Shown here: positions 34,112-46,716 of the stretch, piece by piece
Layout of the letters: the number at the start of each line of letters is the position of its first letter
Position numbering within the stretch: position 1 is the first letter of the stretch
DNA from: Alnus glutinosa
Taxonomy: Eukaryota; Streptophyta; Magnoliopsida; Fagales; Betulaceae
Direction of reading: 5' to 3'
DNA: 64,000 nucleotides
NCBI RefSeq assembly: GCF_958979055.1
Contig: NC_084897.1
Location: 23,401,628-23,465,627, forward strand
Position numbers and translations under genes: made by a program
Notes under the pieces: generated by a model
The model's input: only the letters and a program-made list of their open reading frames with translations
Databases searched by the model: none
What the model was told of the DNA's origin: nothing

Positions 34112-35987
34112 CTGAAACAATACAAAAGACTATCAGAGCAAAAACATATCTGATGGTTAAGGGCAGATATTGCTTGACAAGAAATACCTAAGACAAGTAT
34201 TCAACAGATATTACCATTCCTTTTTTTCTCATTTTTCCCCCTTGAGGACCTTATATATGTTTGTTAAAGAAATTTTAATATCTAGACAGCTCCATTCTTA
34301 ACTAAAACAGGTGTATGCTCCAGATTTTAGAATAACCAATCTGCATAGTTAAACTTGCCGTAAACTATGGCTTACATCTATAGTAAAGCATGCATTGATG
34401 CATGACCTGGAAATATTTATTACGCAATAAAACACGAAAAAAATCACATGCTGTCATCAGAAGGGATGGATCATAGAAGTTATTTCATTGTCCCAGTAAA
34501 CTGTGAGAGTGATAATGAACTCAAAGCCCTTGCGCAATGTCCCAACATCATCTGGCAGTTTCAAGTGGAATCACTCATTCCTTCGATCTAAGCTGCTTAA
34601 TCAATGCAATTTGTACATAAAGTATATAGCAATAACTCAAACACACAGCACTATAACATTTTGCAAGTTCTTTCATCATGAATTTTCAACATATTAAGTT
34701 AAGCATGAAAGCCATTCCTTTTTTTTTTTTTCTCTTTTCTTTTATATCCAGAAACCACCTTTCTGGATATAAACGTTAAACCTGTATCCAGAAACGTTCA
34801 ACATAAACGTTAAAGAACCTTATATCCAGAAACCACCATTCTTGACTAAAACACGTGTATCCTCCAGATTTTAGAATAACCTATCTGCATAGTCAAACTT
34901 GCAGTAAACTATGGCTTACATGTATAGTAAAGCATGCATTGATGCATGACCTGAAAATATTTATTAAGAAACAAAAAACTAAAAAAAAAAATCTATCACA
35001 TTCTGCCATCAGAAGGGATAAATCATATAAAATATTTCATTGTCCCATAGTGACGTGAGAGTGAAATGGAACTCAAAGCCCTTGCGCAATGTCCCAACAT
35101 CATCTGGCAGTTTCAAGTGGAATCACCCATTGCTTTAATCTAAGCTGCTTAATCAATGCAATTGGTAAATAACGTATAGAGCAATAACTAAAACACACAG
35201 CACTATAACATTTTGCAAGTTCTTCCATCATGAATTTTCAACATGTTAAGTTAAGCATGGAAAACATTCGAGTGATGCAAGTGAAAGTGAGGATTAAGTT
35301 AAATAAAATTCAAGAAATTCGTAAGAACCCGAAGGATCCAAAGATAGAAGATGATGTTCTGGTCGCAGAGAGGTCATCAAACTTTGATCATAACCATATT
35401 CCATAAAAACAAAAATGGGTTTTGTCAAAATTAAACCAATTCGATCAGATTCTTTTTTCCGCATTCCACGAAGAATAAAACATTTTCTTCTGTTCTTCCG
35501 GCCACAAAAGAAACACCTTACTCACCAACTTACTTCTTTATTTGGGAAAATGAAATATAAACAGAAACAGACTCGCTTATGTGGAACCAAAGAAACTGAG
35601 ATTTTAGACTCTTTTTTTTTTTTAAAAAAAAAATCATTTATCCTTTTACTTCCCACTTTTTTTCTCAGCAACCAAACAGAAGCAGACAAATCAAACTTAA
35701 TCTAAGAAGCCCATACGAAGAAACATCAACAAACTCATAAGACATAAATAATGATGGCTCTGGAGATCGTCAAGCCCCAGAGATCTTAAAACAGGTCAAA
35801 TCCAAAAATTAAACGGAAACCCCTCGGATTTGCAGAAAACAAGTTTTTTTTTCCTCAAATTTTCTAAACCAACGACAGTTTTCTCAGCAACCAAACAGAG
35901 AGTCAGAGATAGATAGAGAAATAGAGAGAAATTTGAAACGAAATCATGAAAAAAAAAAAATGAAAGAGAAAAGTGTTGTGACCTTAC
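34112..35987 (-). other. Inferred 5'UTR intron of DPMS3
   Basis: On the minus strand a good donor (gcgct|gtaagg, exon end 35988) precedes a good acceptor (tgtttcag|gcctcag, exon start 34111). The joined leader then runs 22 bp to the ATG. Upstream of the donor, about 35988-36090 has the composition of a 5'UTR. Many plant housekeeping genes have such leader introns. There is no transcript evidence here. Confidence 0.6.
34292..35269. repeat. Tandem duplication of about 430 bp in the DPMS3 5'UTR intron
   Basis: Copy 1 spans 34292-34717 and copy 2 spans 34836-35269, in the same orientation. Long identical stretches include caaagcccttgcgcaatgtc, catcatctggcagtttcaag and aaagcatgcattgatgcatg. The copies differ by scattered substitutions and small indels, so the event is not recent. 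The 118-bp spacer contains a small palindrome around tatccagaaacc and its inverse plus repeated aaacgtt. Everything lies inside the inferred intron 34112-35987. Confidence 0.88.
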
Positions 35988-36228
35988 AGCGCCGCCAACA
36001 AATGCTGGGTTTTAATGGTAATTGTTGGGTCCGTTGGGGGTGGTGTTGAAGGGAGGAGGAGAAGAGGTTGAGGCCTGGCAGTGACGACGCCCTAATGAAT
36101 TAATGATGGCCATGAATGAACAAATGCTTGGTTTTGAATTTTTTATTCTTCAACGGCTTGGTGATGCGGCACCGGGCCATGCCATGTCACCGGTGTAATT
36201 GCTATTACTACCACGAAGAATGATTGAT

Positions 36229-36441
36229 GCACAATAGTTGTATACAATTTGTACACAATACAAGACACATAAGATGGGACTCACCACAACATGGGGTAGA
36301 ACTTAGAGCTTTGTTACCTACACAACAGGTTGTGCACTTGTTGTGCACAACCTGTTGTATAGCAAGCATTTTTCTAGAACTTATATGGTAGTGGGCTCCA
36401 TGTATATTGTGTTGTGCACAAATTATGCACAACTATTGTGC
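36229..36441. mobile_element. Foldback MITE between DPMS3 and the CRWN4-like gene
   Basis: The left end is gcacaatagttgtatacaat and the right end, reverse complemented, is gcacaatagttgtgcataat. The centre is itself a near-perfect palindrome: acaacaggttgtgcac followed by its inverse to 36358. It is non-coding; the Cys-rich frame over it (36208-36432) is an artefact. It lies about 150 bp beyond the probable DPMS3 5' end, in the shared upstream region. Confidence 0.75.
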
Positions 36442-36449
36442 AATAAGCT

Positions 36450-37593
36450 TTTCCGTACTACTAATGATATGTTAGACATTCATTCCTTACGACTAGTACT
36501 GTAAGGATGATACGAGTCTTTCTAAAATTGATATGATTTTTCAAATCTTCATTAAATATGTGATAAATCACTATTAGATTTCGATCTAATAGTTACCATT
36601 ATTTCAAATTTCAAATTTTGATAGGGCGGCCTTTTTTATGTTCTTTGATGCGTGCTACGACAGCCAACCCGCTTGGGAATTGAATTATTGTGATTGGAGA
36701 GGGATTCGAGGGTTTCTTAAGAATTGGATTCCAACGCTAGAATTTTGGATTACAGGAACGGATTTTTGAGAGAGGGAGTCTTGGAGGGAGGAGAAGCGAT
36801 TGGATAGGGTTGTGAATGGGTGCAGAGGAAGAGAGAGAGAGAGATGAATGGCTAGGCAGAGAAACGGCCGGGAGAGAGGAACGGTTGGCCGGCTAGTTTC
36901 AAGGAGAGAGAGAAAGAGTGTTGGGAAAAATGACTCCAATACCGATATTTGTTTTCAAAGAAAAAAACGAAAAAAATAAATAAAAAATCTTATGTGGTAA
37001 TACCACGTCAAGGTGTAGGTAATTAGATGTAGGTGTAGAGAAATGATTATTGCACACTTTTTATACATCATTTTTTAAAATTAATAATTGAATTCGATCC
37101 ATATGTAGATTTTACGAATTCAATAGTTGATTGTACATGTCACATATCTAGTGGGTATAAGCTTAGCATTTCTCTTTAGGCTATTTTAGTAAAACTGACG
37201 TGGACAGTTGACTCTTATTCAAAAGGGCGCGCGGCTAAAACTGTTTAAATTTTAAACCCCCAAAACCTCGCACATCAAACCCTTTAAACGACGTCGTTCC
37301 ATCCAGTCGTTATCACCCAAATTCGGGCTTAAACTCTCTCTAAGTTTATATTAGTAAAATAACACTTTCAACGCCAGAAATTACTAAAATTAATTAAAAG
37401 CGTAGTAGGTGACTTTTACAGACGCAGAGTTCACATAGAGTGAGAAGGTAAGGTCCACTAGTGCGTTATTCGTGAAAAAGCAAGAAGACTAGCGTGGAGT
37501 GCGAGTGACAGATCAAGAGTGGCCAAAGCACCGAAAGGTCCGAAACGCAAAAGAAAAAGAAAGAGAGGGAATCTTAGGGTTTCGGAGGCCGAG
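36450..37593. promoter_or_regulatory. Shared upstream region of the DPMS3 / CRWN4-like pair
   Basis: The two genes point away from each other, with about 1.6 kb between coding-side borders. A palindromic aaacgacgtcgtt lies near 37286-37298, about 300 bp before the CRWN4-type ATG, and a purine-rich leader precedes the ATG. A (GA)n run is at about 36832-36843. No clear TATA box is visible for either gene, which is common for constitutive plant promoters. Confidence 0.45.
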
Positions 37594-40500
37594 ATGGCGA
37601 GTCCGCAACCGGAACGGCTCGCGATCACTCCGAGTTCGGCTCGGCCTTTGTCGATAACGCCTGGCTCTAGGGTTTTGAAAACCCCTCTCAGCGACGAAGC
37701 GATCTGGAAGCGCCTCAGACTGGCCGGGTTCGATGAGGAGTCGATCAAACGGAGGGACAAGGCTGCGCTTATAGCCTATATTGCAAAGCTTGAAGCTGAG
37801 GTTTGTTAATTTTGCCAAAATCTCCTTCCTTTTTAATTTATTTCTATTTTTTTTTTTAATTTCTTTTGGAATAATACAATTTTTGGTTCTGTGTTTATTT
37901 TGGCAATTTTATTTGATTTATGTAGCGTGTAGGTCTTTCTTGGTTTAGTGAGATAACGCGGCAATAGTGTAAAGACTTCAATAAAGTTTGAAATTCGAAT
38001 TCGGTTCTTAGTGCTTCACAATCATCGAATTTATTTTCAGTGTGTGCGTGCTATTTGGACTAGGTGAGTTGAATTTCGATTTCCTTAATGCTGTGTTATC
38101 CTAAAAATAGAGAGTTAAAGGATAATCACTTGAAAAACTGGACGAAAGTTTTGGCTGAGTTGTTGAACCATAGTGTTAGAAAGGACCTTGGCCTAAAATG
38201 AACTGAATATTCACTCTCTTGATTTGTGGGGCACTTCTTTAGTACGTATGATCAAATTCGAACTATTTTTTGTTTTACCATAATTATCTGTTTTAATCAT
38301 TATTAGAAAACAAATTGTTTGAGTGTATGGTTTCTATGTTTAATAATTACGAGGACAAGGAAAGTAATTATCGATGTTTTAGCATTTCATATGTAGAAGT
38401 TATTATAATAGTTCTAGATGACCGTAGTTGTGGGAGGAAATTAAATTCTGTATGCTAGAGTGGTTGCTTGTATACATTGGCTTTGTTTGACAGAGAATCT
38501 CAAGTATTATGGGTTTCCATCTTTATTTTTTTAGAGTTACTGGAATGCTATTTTGTAAGCATAAGAGTACTTTATGGTATTTGGGTTGTGCTTTGCGCTT
38601 TTAATGATATTTTGATTCCTTCCAAAAAAAAAGCTTAAGAGTACCTTAAGATGGTATCTCATTGATTCCATATGAATGATGATGGAAATGTTGGCAGTTT
38701 ATGTACATTTTTTAGTCTATAAATTTTTAGATTGTTGGATTTTTCGATTTGAGGAAGCTGAATCTGGATCTCTTGCCTCTTGATGGTTCCATTTAGATAA
38801 GATATGGGAGAGATGCATATATTTAATTTTGACGTATATGAAGTGTTTCCTTCTGCTACATGATTTTGCTAAGTGTGTATGGTGGAGAGTTTGTTAGGCA
38901 ATATTTTTTTTTTTTTTTCCTGAAGAATTTGATAATGTTTTTTTTGGAGATATGGTATCAAAGAATATTTTTGCACCGGTAGTATGTGCATGTATTGGGA
39001 ATAACTTTTATTAGCTAGTTGATGTTGCAGAATATGAACTCCACCAAAGAGTCATTGGGTTGGGGGGTGCTCGTGTTGCAAGAGCTATTAGGCGCATTTG
39101 AATTGTAGACAGTTTTTCTAACTTGTTTCATTGATTTTATGATTTCATTTTATGCTGTATTGTTATTATTATTAATTTTTCCATGCTCATGTGATCTGGG
39201 CCATGATTTGTCTTCCTCCTCACTTGGTGAGGTTTCTGAATATTTGCAACACAAATGAGTGCGAAAGAGCTTATGCTCATATTACTAGTCCTATAAGATT
39301 GTTTGTTATTGAGTAAGAAAATTGTGTTTAATCTTAGGTACACTTTAATCCTGTTTGCAAATTCATGCGGTGGTAGTTTTATTGGCTTGGGCACTTAATT
39401 TGCCTCTGTATGTAGGTTCTATTATTATAATATGTAGTACCATGAGGTGCATTCTAGCTATACCAGTTTATTATTCTTTGCAGTCTATATCTGACTACTA
39501 ACATTATGTAGGTCTTTGACCACCAACACCACATGGGCCTTCTTATATTGGAAAGAAAGGAGTTAGATTCCAAGCACGAGCAGATCAAAGCTTCTGCAGA
39601 AACAGTTGAAATAATGCGTAAGCGTGATCAAGCTGTGCATCTATCTGCTTTAGCTGAGGCAAGGAGACGAGAAGATAGTCTGAAGAAGTCTGTAGTAGTC
39701 AAGGATGAGTGTATAGCAAGTGTAAGCTTGTCAATTGTGGCCATCTTTAAATTACAGAAATTTTGTCTTTCCCATATGACTCTATCATCATTATTTATCT
39801 TATCCTGGGGTTCATTTGGTAAATTGCTGTAGCTTGAGAAGGCCTTGCATGAGATGCGTGCAGAATCTGCTGAAATAAAGGTTGCATCTGAGAGTAAATT
39901 GGACGAAGGGCGCAATATGGTAGTGGATGCTCACAAGAAATTTATTGAGGCTGATGCAAAGCTGCATGCAGCAGAATCTTTAGAAGCGGAAGCTAGTCGG
40001 TGTCACCATGCTGCTGAAAGAAAACTGCAGGAAGTTGAAGCACGTGAAGATGATCTCAGGAGGCGTATTGTATCATTCAAGTCTGAGTATGTGTCCTACT
40101 CATTTATATCATATTCCTTCCACAACTATTTTTCCAAACAGCATGTGTTCAAGTGGGATTTGGTTAGTTTCAACTATTTTTCCAAACAGCCGTGCGATCT
40201 ATTAGCTCTTATTTTATTTGTAATCAAGTTTCATGTTGCCTCTCCTTTGACTGTCTTAACTTATCTTGTCCTGAGAGTTTGCAATGAAGCATTCGAGCAC
40301 ATGATATCTTTTGAACTGATTTAGTACCACCTGACTCAACCAGAGATCCTTAAATTTTGTTTGAGCAAGTAGGGAGAAAAACAAAAAAGGAAAGAACAGA
40401 ATGTTATTTCCGTCAGTTTTATTTCCTAGAGAATATGATGTGAACACAAAAAGAAGAAATTTAACTTTGGTATCTTTATCATCTTTGGTGCTTAGCTTTC

Positions 40501-43500
40501 TCTTCCAACATTTGCCTATTTAGGACTGGATTTGGTGGACTGAGAGTAAAATTTTTATATTTTTGCTTCATCCTTCTCTCTCCTCAGTTATAGACCAGAT
40601 AACATAGATGAGGATGAATTTATGAGTTTCTCTTATTTTTTTTTTTCTCTCTAGCAGCCAAACCTTGGATTAATAGGCATGTGCTTGCTCTCCATACCAG
40701 TTTATAATGAAGTTTAAGAGAGCTACATGCAAGACCATGAGGTTGCTCTTCTTGTGGACTTACTTTTTTCCTAGACTAACCGGTGAAACAGACCAGGAGT
40801 TGTCAACTTGCGTTCACACACACGAAATTTCTGTATTATGTCTTTCATAAAACTCCATATTCACACAAGTCATCAATTTGTTCAGGAGCTGCTCCTGTGA
40901 TGTATTAATCTGTGGCAAGAAACCTGGTTAGGTAGCTTTATAATCTTTTTGTTGTCTTTATGTTCTAGTTGTGATGAAAAAGAGAAGGAGATCATTCTTG
41001 AGAGGCAATCTTTAGGTGAAAGGCAGAAAGCATTGCAGCTTGAACATGAAAGGTTACTTGATGCACAAGCTTTGCTAAACCAGAGGGAGGATTACATTTT
41101 TAGTAGATCTCAGGACTTAAATCGACTTGAAAAAGAGATAGAGGATTCAAAGGTGAATATTGAGCAGGAACGTAGAGCTTTAAATGAAGATAGATCCAAT
41201 CTAGAGCTGACCAAGGCTTCCTTGTCAAAAAGAGAGCAGGTTTATATTTTTAATTCCTGATTTGATTTGGTTGTATATAATATTTCTACTTTGTCCACAG
41301 GAAACTCCATTATGTAGTTTCTCTTTTGTGTATATTCAGGATGTCATTAGAAGGGAAGCTTTGCTTAACAAGGAACAGCAAGACCTTCTTATTTTACAGG
41401 AAAAACTTGCAAGCAAGGAATCTGTGAGTCGTTTTGTCTTATCTGGAAATTTCTCTTAAAAAAATGATAAACCGAAAGATGGTGTCGGGTAGACCTTAGG
41501 TTTTATCACCATTATGAGTATGGATGGTTTGTTTGAATCTTTTCAGCCAATACTTACTGATATTTTACTGCTGACGAAACTAAACTCCCTCAGAGTTATT
41601 ACTCTATTTTTCTTATTTCTTTTTTGGTCGGACAACACAGGACAAAGTCCAAAAAGTCATTGCCAGTCATGAAAATGCTTTGAGAACAAGGAAGTCAGAA
41701 TTTGATGCTGAGCTGGAGATGAAGCGAAAATCTATTGAAGATGAAATTGAGACTAAGATGCGGGCTTGGGAGTTGAAGGAGATGGATCTTAGGCAAAGGG
41801 AGGACCTAATGTTGGAGAGAGAACATGATTTGGAGGTTCAGTCAAGGGCATTGGCAGATAGGGAGAAAGAAGTGGCAGAGACATTGAATCTGCTTGATGA
41901 GAAAGAAAAACGCCTAGGGGCTGCTGAGGAGGAGTTTGAGCGGAACAAAGCCTGTTTGCAAGAAGAAAAAGAAGTGACTAACAAAATGAAAGTAGAGCTT
42001 CAGAAGTCACTGGATTCATTGGATGACAAAAAGAAGCTGGTTGATTATGCAAAGGACAAGTTAGAGGCCATGAAAACCGAAACAAGTGAGTTATCAGTTT
42101 TAGAGATGAACCTTAAAGAAGAAATAGATATGGTTAGGGCTCAAAAAATGGAGGTCCTCGCTGATTCAGATAAGTTGAAAATAGAGAAGGCAAAGTTCGA
42201 AGCTGAATGGGAGTTAATTGATGAAAAAAGAGAAGAGCTACGGAAGGAAGCAGAACGTGTAGCTGAAGAGAGACTGGCCTCTTCCAAGTTTATTAAGGAT
42301 GAGCGCGATAGCCTTAGACTGTTAAAAATTGAAATGCAAGATCAGTATAAATGTGATGTTGAGGCACTTAGCCGTGAGCGAGAAGACTTTATGAATAAGA
42401 TGGTGCATGATCGTACTGAGTGGTTCAGCAAGATGCAGCAAGAACGTGCAGATTTCGTACTGGATATTGAGATGCATAAGAGGGAACTGGAGAACTGTTT
42501 TGAGAAAAGACGTGAAGAATTAGAGAGTGATTTGAGGGAGAGAGAGAAAGCCTTTGAGCAAGAAAGGAAAAATGAACTTCATTATATAAGCTCTCTCAAA
42601 GTACAAGCGGAGAAAGAGTTGGAACAGGTTGCTTTAGAAATGAAAAGACTTGAAACTGAGAGAATGGAGATAAATTTGGAACGTGAGGAAAGAAACAAGG
42701 AGTGGGCAGAGCTAAATAATTGCATTGAGGTTCTTAAGGTCCAAAGAGAGAAATTGAAAAAACAAAGGGAGCTATTGCATGCAGATAGAGAAGAGATTCT
42801 TGCCCGGATTGAAGACCTTAAAAAACTGCAGGATTTAAATGTTGCATCAGATATTGTTGCTGATGCTGAATTGCAAAATTCTGAACCAAGGAGGAAAATT
42901 TCTGCAAAAAGAATTTTGAAACAGCAAACTCTTATACAAAATGCCAATGTTACTGACATTGACAATGGGTTCAATTCTCCATCTAAGCACAATCTGGATG
43001 GTGCTTCTACTCATAGCTCTACTCCTTTTTCATGGATTAAACGATGTAGAGAATTAATATTCAAACATTCTCCAGATAAGGCTTTGATGAAGTATGAAGA
43101 AAGGTCTTTGGTACCTGACCATGAAAATGCAAGCAATATGCAAAAGTATGTGAGAGAGAAGTCAAGCGAGAGACAGCAGGAAAGGTATGCTCTTGGTGAA
43201 CCAAAAGTGATAGTTGAAGTGCCCCCTGTAGGTGACGATGTAAAAGCAACACATTATCTTGAATCTGAAATCAAGGAATATGCCAGTGAAAAGTGTGCCC
43301 CTTCAGTTTCTGAGCAAGGGCTTCGGGCTGGAAGGAAAAGAAGAGTTAAACACACTATATCCAATGATGGTGTTAATTTACAACCAGAGCAAAGGCAGAA
43401 CAATAAGAAAAGGAGGCAGCGAGAAGATGACACTGCAGCTCAACCGGCCAATACTGAGAGGTACAACTTTTTAATTATATTTTTCACGATAAGCTTTTTG

Positions 43501-43926
43501 CTTGTATGGGTTTCTATAAATTTCTGAATGCATAATTTGAAACATGCTACAAGGTCTGAAATGGTATAAATAAATTATTTGTTTCTTTCTGGTAAATATT
43601 CTTTATTTGGTTCCAGTTTTATTTCCTCCCAACCAAATGTTCCAGAAGATCAGCATGCATTGTTGTCATCCTCTCGAACTCGAGAAGGTCCTGAAGAGGC
43701 TAATGTAGTTGTTATAGATAAAATCATACAAATCTCAGAAGTGACTCATGAGAAAACTGATAGTGACAACTTTCCAAATGAAGACAAATTAGACTCTTTG
43801 TTGAATCCCTTAGCGGAATTGGAGCTGGATATTCTTTCAGGTGAAGGAATAAATGGTTGTGCGGATTCTTCACATGTACAGAATGGTATCTTACCCTGTA
43901 GCCCTAAGGCGCCAGAAAAGCCATAA
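37594..43926 (+). CDS. CRWN4: CROWDED NUCLEI 4-like nuclear lamina coiled-coil protein
   Basis: Plant lamin-like protein of the nuclear periphery that controls nuclear size, shape and chromatin organisation. Exons: 37594-37800, 39512-39721, 39833-40086, 40969-41239, 41340-41423, 41641-43460 and 43617-43926. They sum to 1051 codons plus TAA, all GT/AG. The head contains TPLSDEAIWKRLRLAGFDEE and then IKRRDKAALIAYIAKLEAE (residues 30-69), diagnostic of this family. A continuous Glu/Lys/Arg-rich coiled coil runs from about residue 70 to 740, including ELSVLEMNLKEEID and KFEAEWELIDEKREELRKEAE-type heptads. FSWIKRCRELIF (about 805-816) is a conserved tail motif. Basic nuclear-localisation stretches are GRKRRVK (906-912) and NKKRRQR (930-936). 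SSQPNVPEDQH closely parallels Arabidopsis CRWN4 as I know it, and the length agrees. The start is the ATG at 37594; the frame upstream has no ATG. Likely a 3'UTR intron at 43966-44476. Confidence 0.94.
37801..39511 (+). other. Intron 1 of the CRWN4-like gene
   Basis: A 1.7-kb first intron, T-rich, ending attatgtag|gtctttgac. No transposon borders or coding signal seen. A large first intron is common where it enhances expression, but nothing in the sequence proves this. Confidence 0.7.
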
Positions 43927-43965
43927 GAAGTACAAAATTCTGGACAAGTTATTGAGCATTGTCAG

Positions 43966-44476
43966 GTGACTGCTGTTTTCACAAATCTTACTTGTATTGA
44001 TGTTTTTGCTTGTGGGTTATATATAAGATTTTTATAGTTTTTATTCACATTATTTCATTTTTGTCGGGTTGCTTAGAAATTTCTGTTTCATGTTCAGTGT
44101 TTTTCTTTTTTCACATGTTATTGCAAGTATATGTTCTTACCTGTAACACAAACACTGTTTAATCTATTGAGTCTTTTTCTTCCATAGCTAGCTGGTTATG
44201 ATATTTTGCCTGCTTTTGTCATTTGTGAATTGTTTCTGCTCCTTTATGTTCATGCTGATGTCTTGATCGTACTGCATTGATGACTTGTGCAACTAGGAGA
44301 GTACTGTGAAACTTTCTTAGGGCTTTCAACACTGGGGTCCTTACTTAATGTCAAATAAGCCGACATTTGATATGCTTAAAAAAACAAAGCTCACAATTGA
44401 TGTTATTTCATGGCTGAGTAATTATCCATTTATACTGCTGTTTTCTTTTCTTTTCTTATGCATGTCTGCTTTGCAG
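43966..44476 (+). other. Probable 3'UTR intron of the CRWN4-like gene
   Basis: A donor-like attgtcag|gtgact (43966) and an acceptor-like ctttgcag|tatcattg (44476) fall beyond the TAA at 43924-43926. The frame stays open for 13 codons between the stop and the donor. After the acceptor, a different frame is open for about 21 codons (SLKRQFQKSEQEVEDNGPAK). The two do not join in phase, so I treat this as 3'UTR. Confidence 0.45.
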
Positions 44477-44954
44477 TATCATTGAAGAGACAGTTCCAAA
44501 AGAGTGAACAGGAAGTTGAAGATAATGGCCCTGCCAAATCATAATGAAAAGGTTGATGACAAAATTCAACAGTGGACAAGGTCGCGAAACAGAAGTAGAA
44601 GATTTCTGGCTTTTTGTTGGATGCACCAGTTGTTCACTTACTGTAATGCACACAGACTGTCCTCTTCACTCCTTTCTAAGTAGTTTTGGCTGGTGATATC
44701 TCTTTGAGTGGGCTGAATATGTAAATGACTGCTCATAGTGATCTTATGAGAAGTTTGTAAATGTTTTGTGCATCTTTTATTGGCTTTGTTTGTGTAGTTT
44801 TCATTTAGGGAGGCGATTGTTGCCAATATTTGTATTGCCAAGGGGTGGTGTTTGAGCATTTTGTATGATGGTCTCCATGTTATGGCTTTTGGGTTGTCTG
44901 TTTTGCTGTTTGGTGAAATGTAGTGTAATTCTTGTTGGGAGCAATCTTTAAGAA

Positions 44955-45069
44955 GTAAATGCTATAAGGAAGTCTTATGTTCTCGTCGAGTCTTCTTATA
45001 ATTGATGTGTCTTTTAAAATTACCATTCAATTGTAGGAGAATTAAATGAGGACCTCCCTATAGCATTAC
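44955..45069. mobile_element. MITE, GTAATGCT family, copy 4 (short)
   Basis: The left end is gtaaatgctataaggaagtc and the right end, reverse complemented, is gtaatgctatagggaggtcc. Both are close to the copies at 2.3 and 28.6 kb. About 115 bp and internally deleted, downstream of the CRWN4-like gene. Confidence 0.7.
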
Positions 45070-45552
45070 TCATCCTAAAGTCCTCGAATTGTTGAAATCG
45101 GTACCAATTTGAAGGCCTCATACATTTTTGATCTTTTGTCTTTTTTTCTTTTCAACCGGGCATAGAAAAGGTAAAGTTATCCGACGAATTTGGTAACATA
45201 TATATAACTGGACAAGGATCCTTTACATTTCAAGTCCATTTCACTTAAAATGTAGATGAGTCATTTTATAATCATGATTTAATATTATTATATTTAATGA
45301 TATAAATGATGCCATATAATTTAAATATCATTATTTACACCGTTAGATATAACAATGTTAAATTTTGATTATGAAATTACTCTTTATTTTATGGGTTTTT
45401 GTTTTTGTTTTTGTTTTTTTGGGGTATTTGTATTTGTATTTGTAAGGGTATGTGTGCATTTTCTTTTTCCAGGTAAGTAGGTGTAGGTGTGCATTTCCAG
45501 TGGCGTTTAGGGTCAAATTTGTTCGGAAAATGATAAAACTACAACTCTTTTG

Positions 45553-45625
45553 CACAACTCCCTCACAACCCCAATCACAATGGTGTTCCCCACACCATTG
45601 TGAGTGAGGTTGTGAGAGAGTTGTG
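45553..45625. repeat. Hairpin of about 33-bp arms
   Basis: cacaactccctcacaacc...aatcacaatggtg is followed after a short loop by caccattgtgagtgaggttg...gagagttgtg, its near-perfect inverse. The strong stem is probably the core of a decayed MITE. No mature microRNA known to me matches it. Confidence 0.7.
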
Positions 45626-45629
45626 ATGG

Positions 45630-46716
45630 GGTTGTAACCCAATCATGTCCCAATTTGTTCTCATCCTTCAAACATTAATTGGTGGAGATGTTTGGCTAAA
45701 GAAGGACAAGGACAACTCATTGTAGTTTAGCCTACCAACTCTATTATTTTCTATTTTCAGTTTGAATTTTTTTATTATTCTTAAATACATTAATAAATAT
45801 TTTAAAATACAAAACAATTTTCAAAACACTAACTTTTATAAGGCTTTTTCACTCTTTTTTTTTTTTTTAAAAAAAAAGAATATTTTGACTGAATAAGTAC
45901 ATTTAACTTTTGCAAAGGCATTTGTTAACTTAATATTTTAAAAAATTGAAAAATATTAAAGCAATAGAGTGGTTGACCGTGCTCAATGAAAAAAGAGGAC
46001 AGTATAACTATCCAATCTGATAGAGGTAATGTGTGATTACAACAATGATTATTCAAGTAAGTTAACAAACAAAATAACTTATGATTCTTATAATGGGTCG
46101 GTGTAACACCGTAAACGTTATGGTTGAACCTTTTATCGATCATTTTGGAGGGATCAAAGTGTGTATCCATAAGGATATCATGAGAGTGTTTACTAGGTCA
46201 GAATCTTGATTCAAGGATAGCATTATCCTTTTGTCCTGCACGGAAAAATTTCAATTAGGAAATGGCCTGACCAATGGGCTGCCTCTCGAGCAAGTAGAGA
46301 ATTTTTTAATACGTTTCTTTTACGTCGCTGCAATAGCTTTCAGTAATTTGCAACTCTAAATTTAACCATCTAGTTAAATGTCATACATCAATCAAATTTT
46401 TCGGTATTTTAGTTTGTATTCGCTGTATGAAAATCGATTTAACCGTCATATTCACAAAAGTAAAATAAAATAAAATAAAAGATAAAACAGTTATATATTC
46501 CCCGTTGATCAAGGATTTGCTCGTTTGGTAGGCGCGTAGAATCTGGTCTAGGTTAAACAGCGGAATCTAAATGGAGACCATTAAAAGTCAGCGTCGCGTG
46601 CGTGCAGGTCCAACAGCGAGTAAAATAGAAACTCCAAAGAGAGAGACGCGCACGCACAGAGTCACAGAGACATACGTTCCAAGTAGAGAGAGAGAGAGAG
46701 AGAGAGGAGAGCAGAA
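45630..46716. other. Intergenic / upstream region of the aminotransferase gene
   Basis: AT-rich to about 46500, then moderate composition with a (GA)n leader at about 46687-46706, typical of a plant 5'UTR just before the ATG at 46717. A weak TATA-like ttatatattc lies at about 46490. The frame at 45925-46170 (-) matches nothing I know. Confidence 0.45.

Noticed and set aside
36208..36432. Cys-rich small protein frame (minus)
   Set aside because: It lies wholly in a palindromic MITE; the cysteines come from ttgtgcacaac repeats. No signal peptide with a conserved spacing.
37519..37593. Upstream extension of the CRWN4 frame (basic, KRKRKRKR-rich)
   Set aside because: It begins with GTG, not ATG; the first ATG at 37594 matches the family N terminus.
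42582..42992. 136-codon antisense frame inside CRWN4 exon 6
   Set aside because: Shadow of the coiled-coil coding sequence; no family features.
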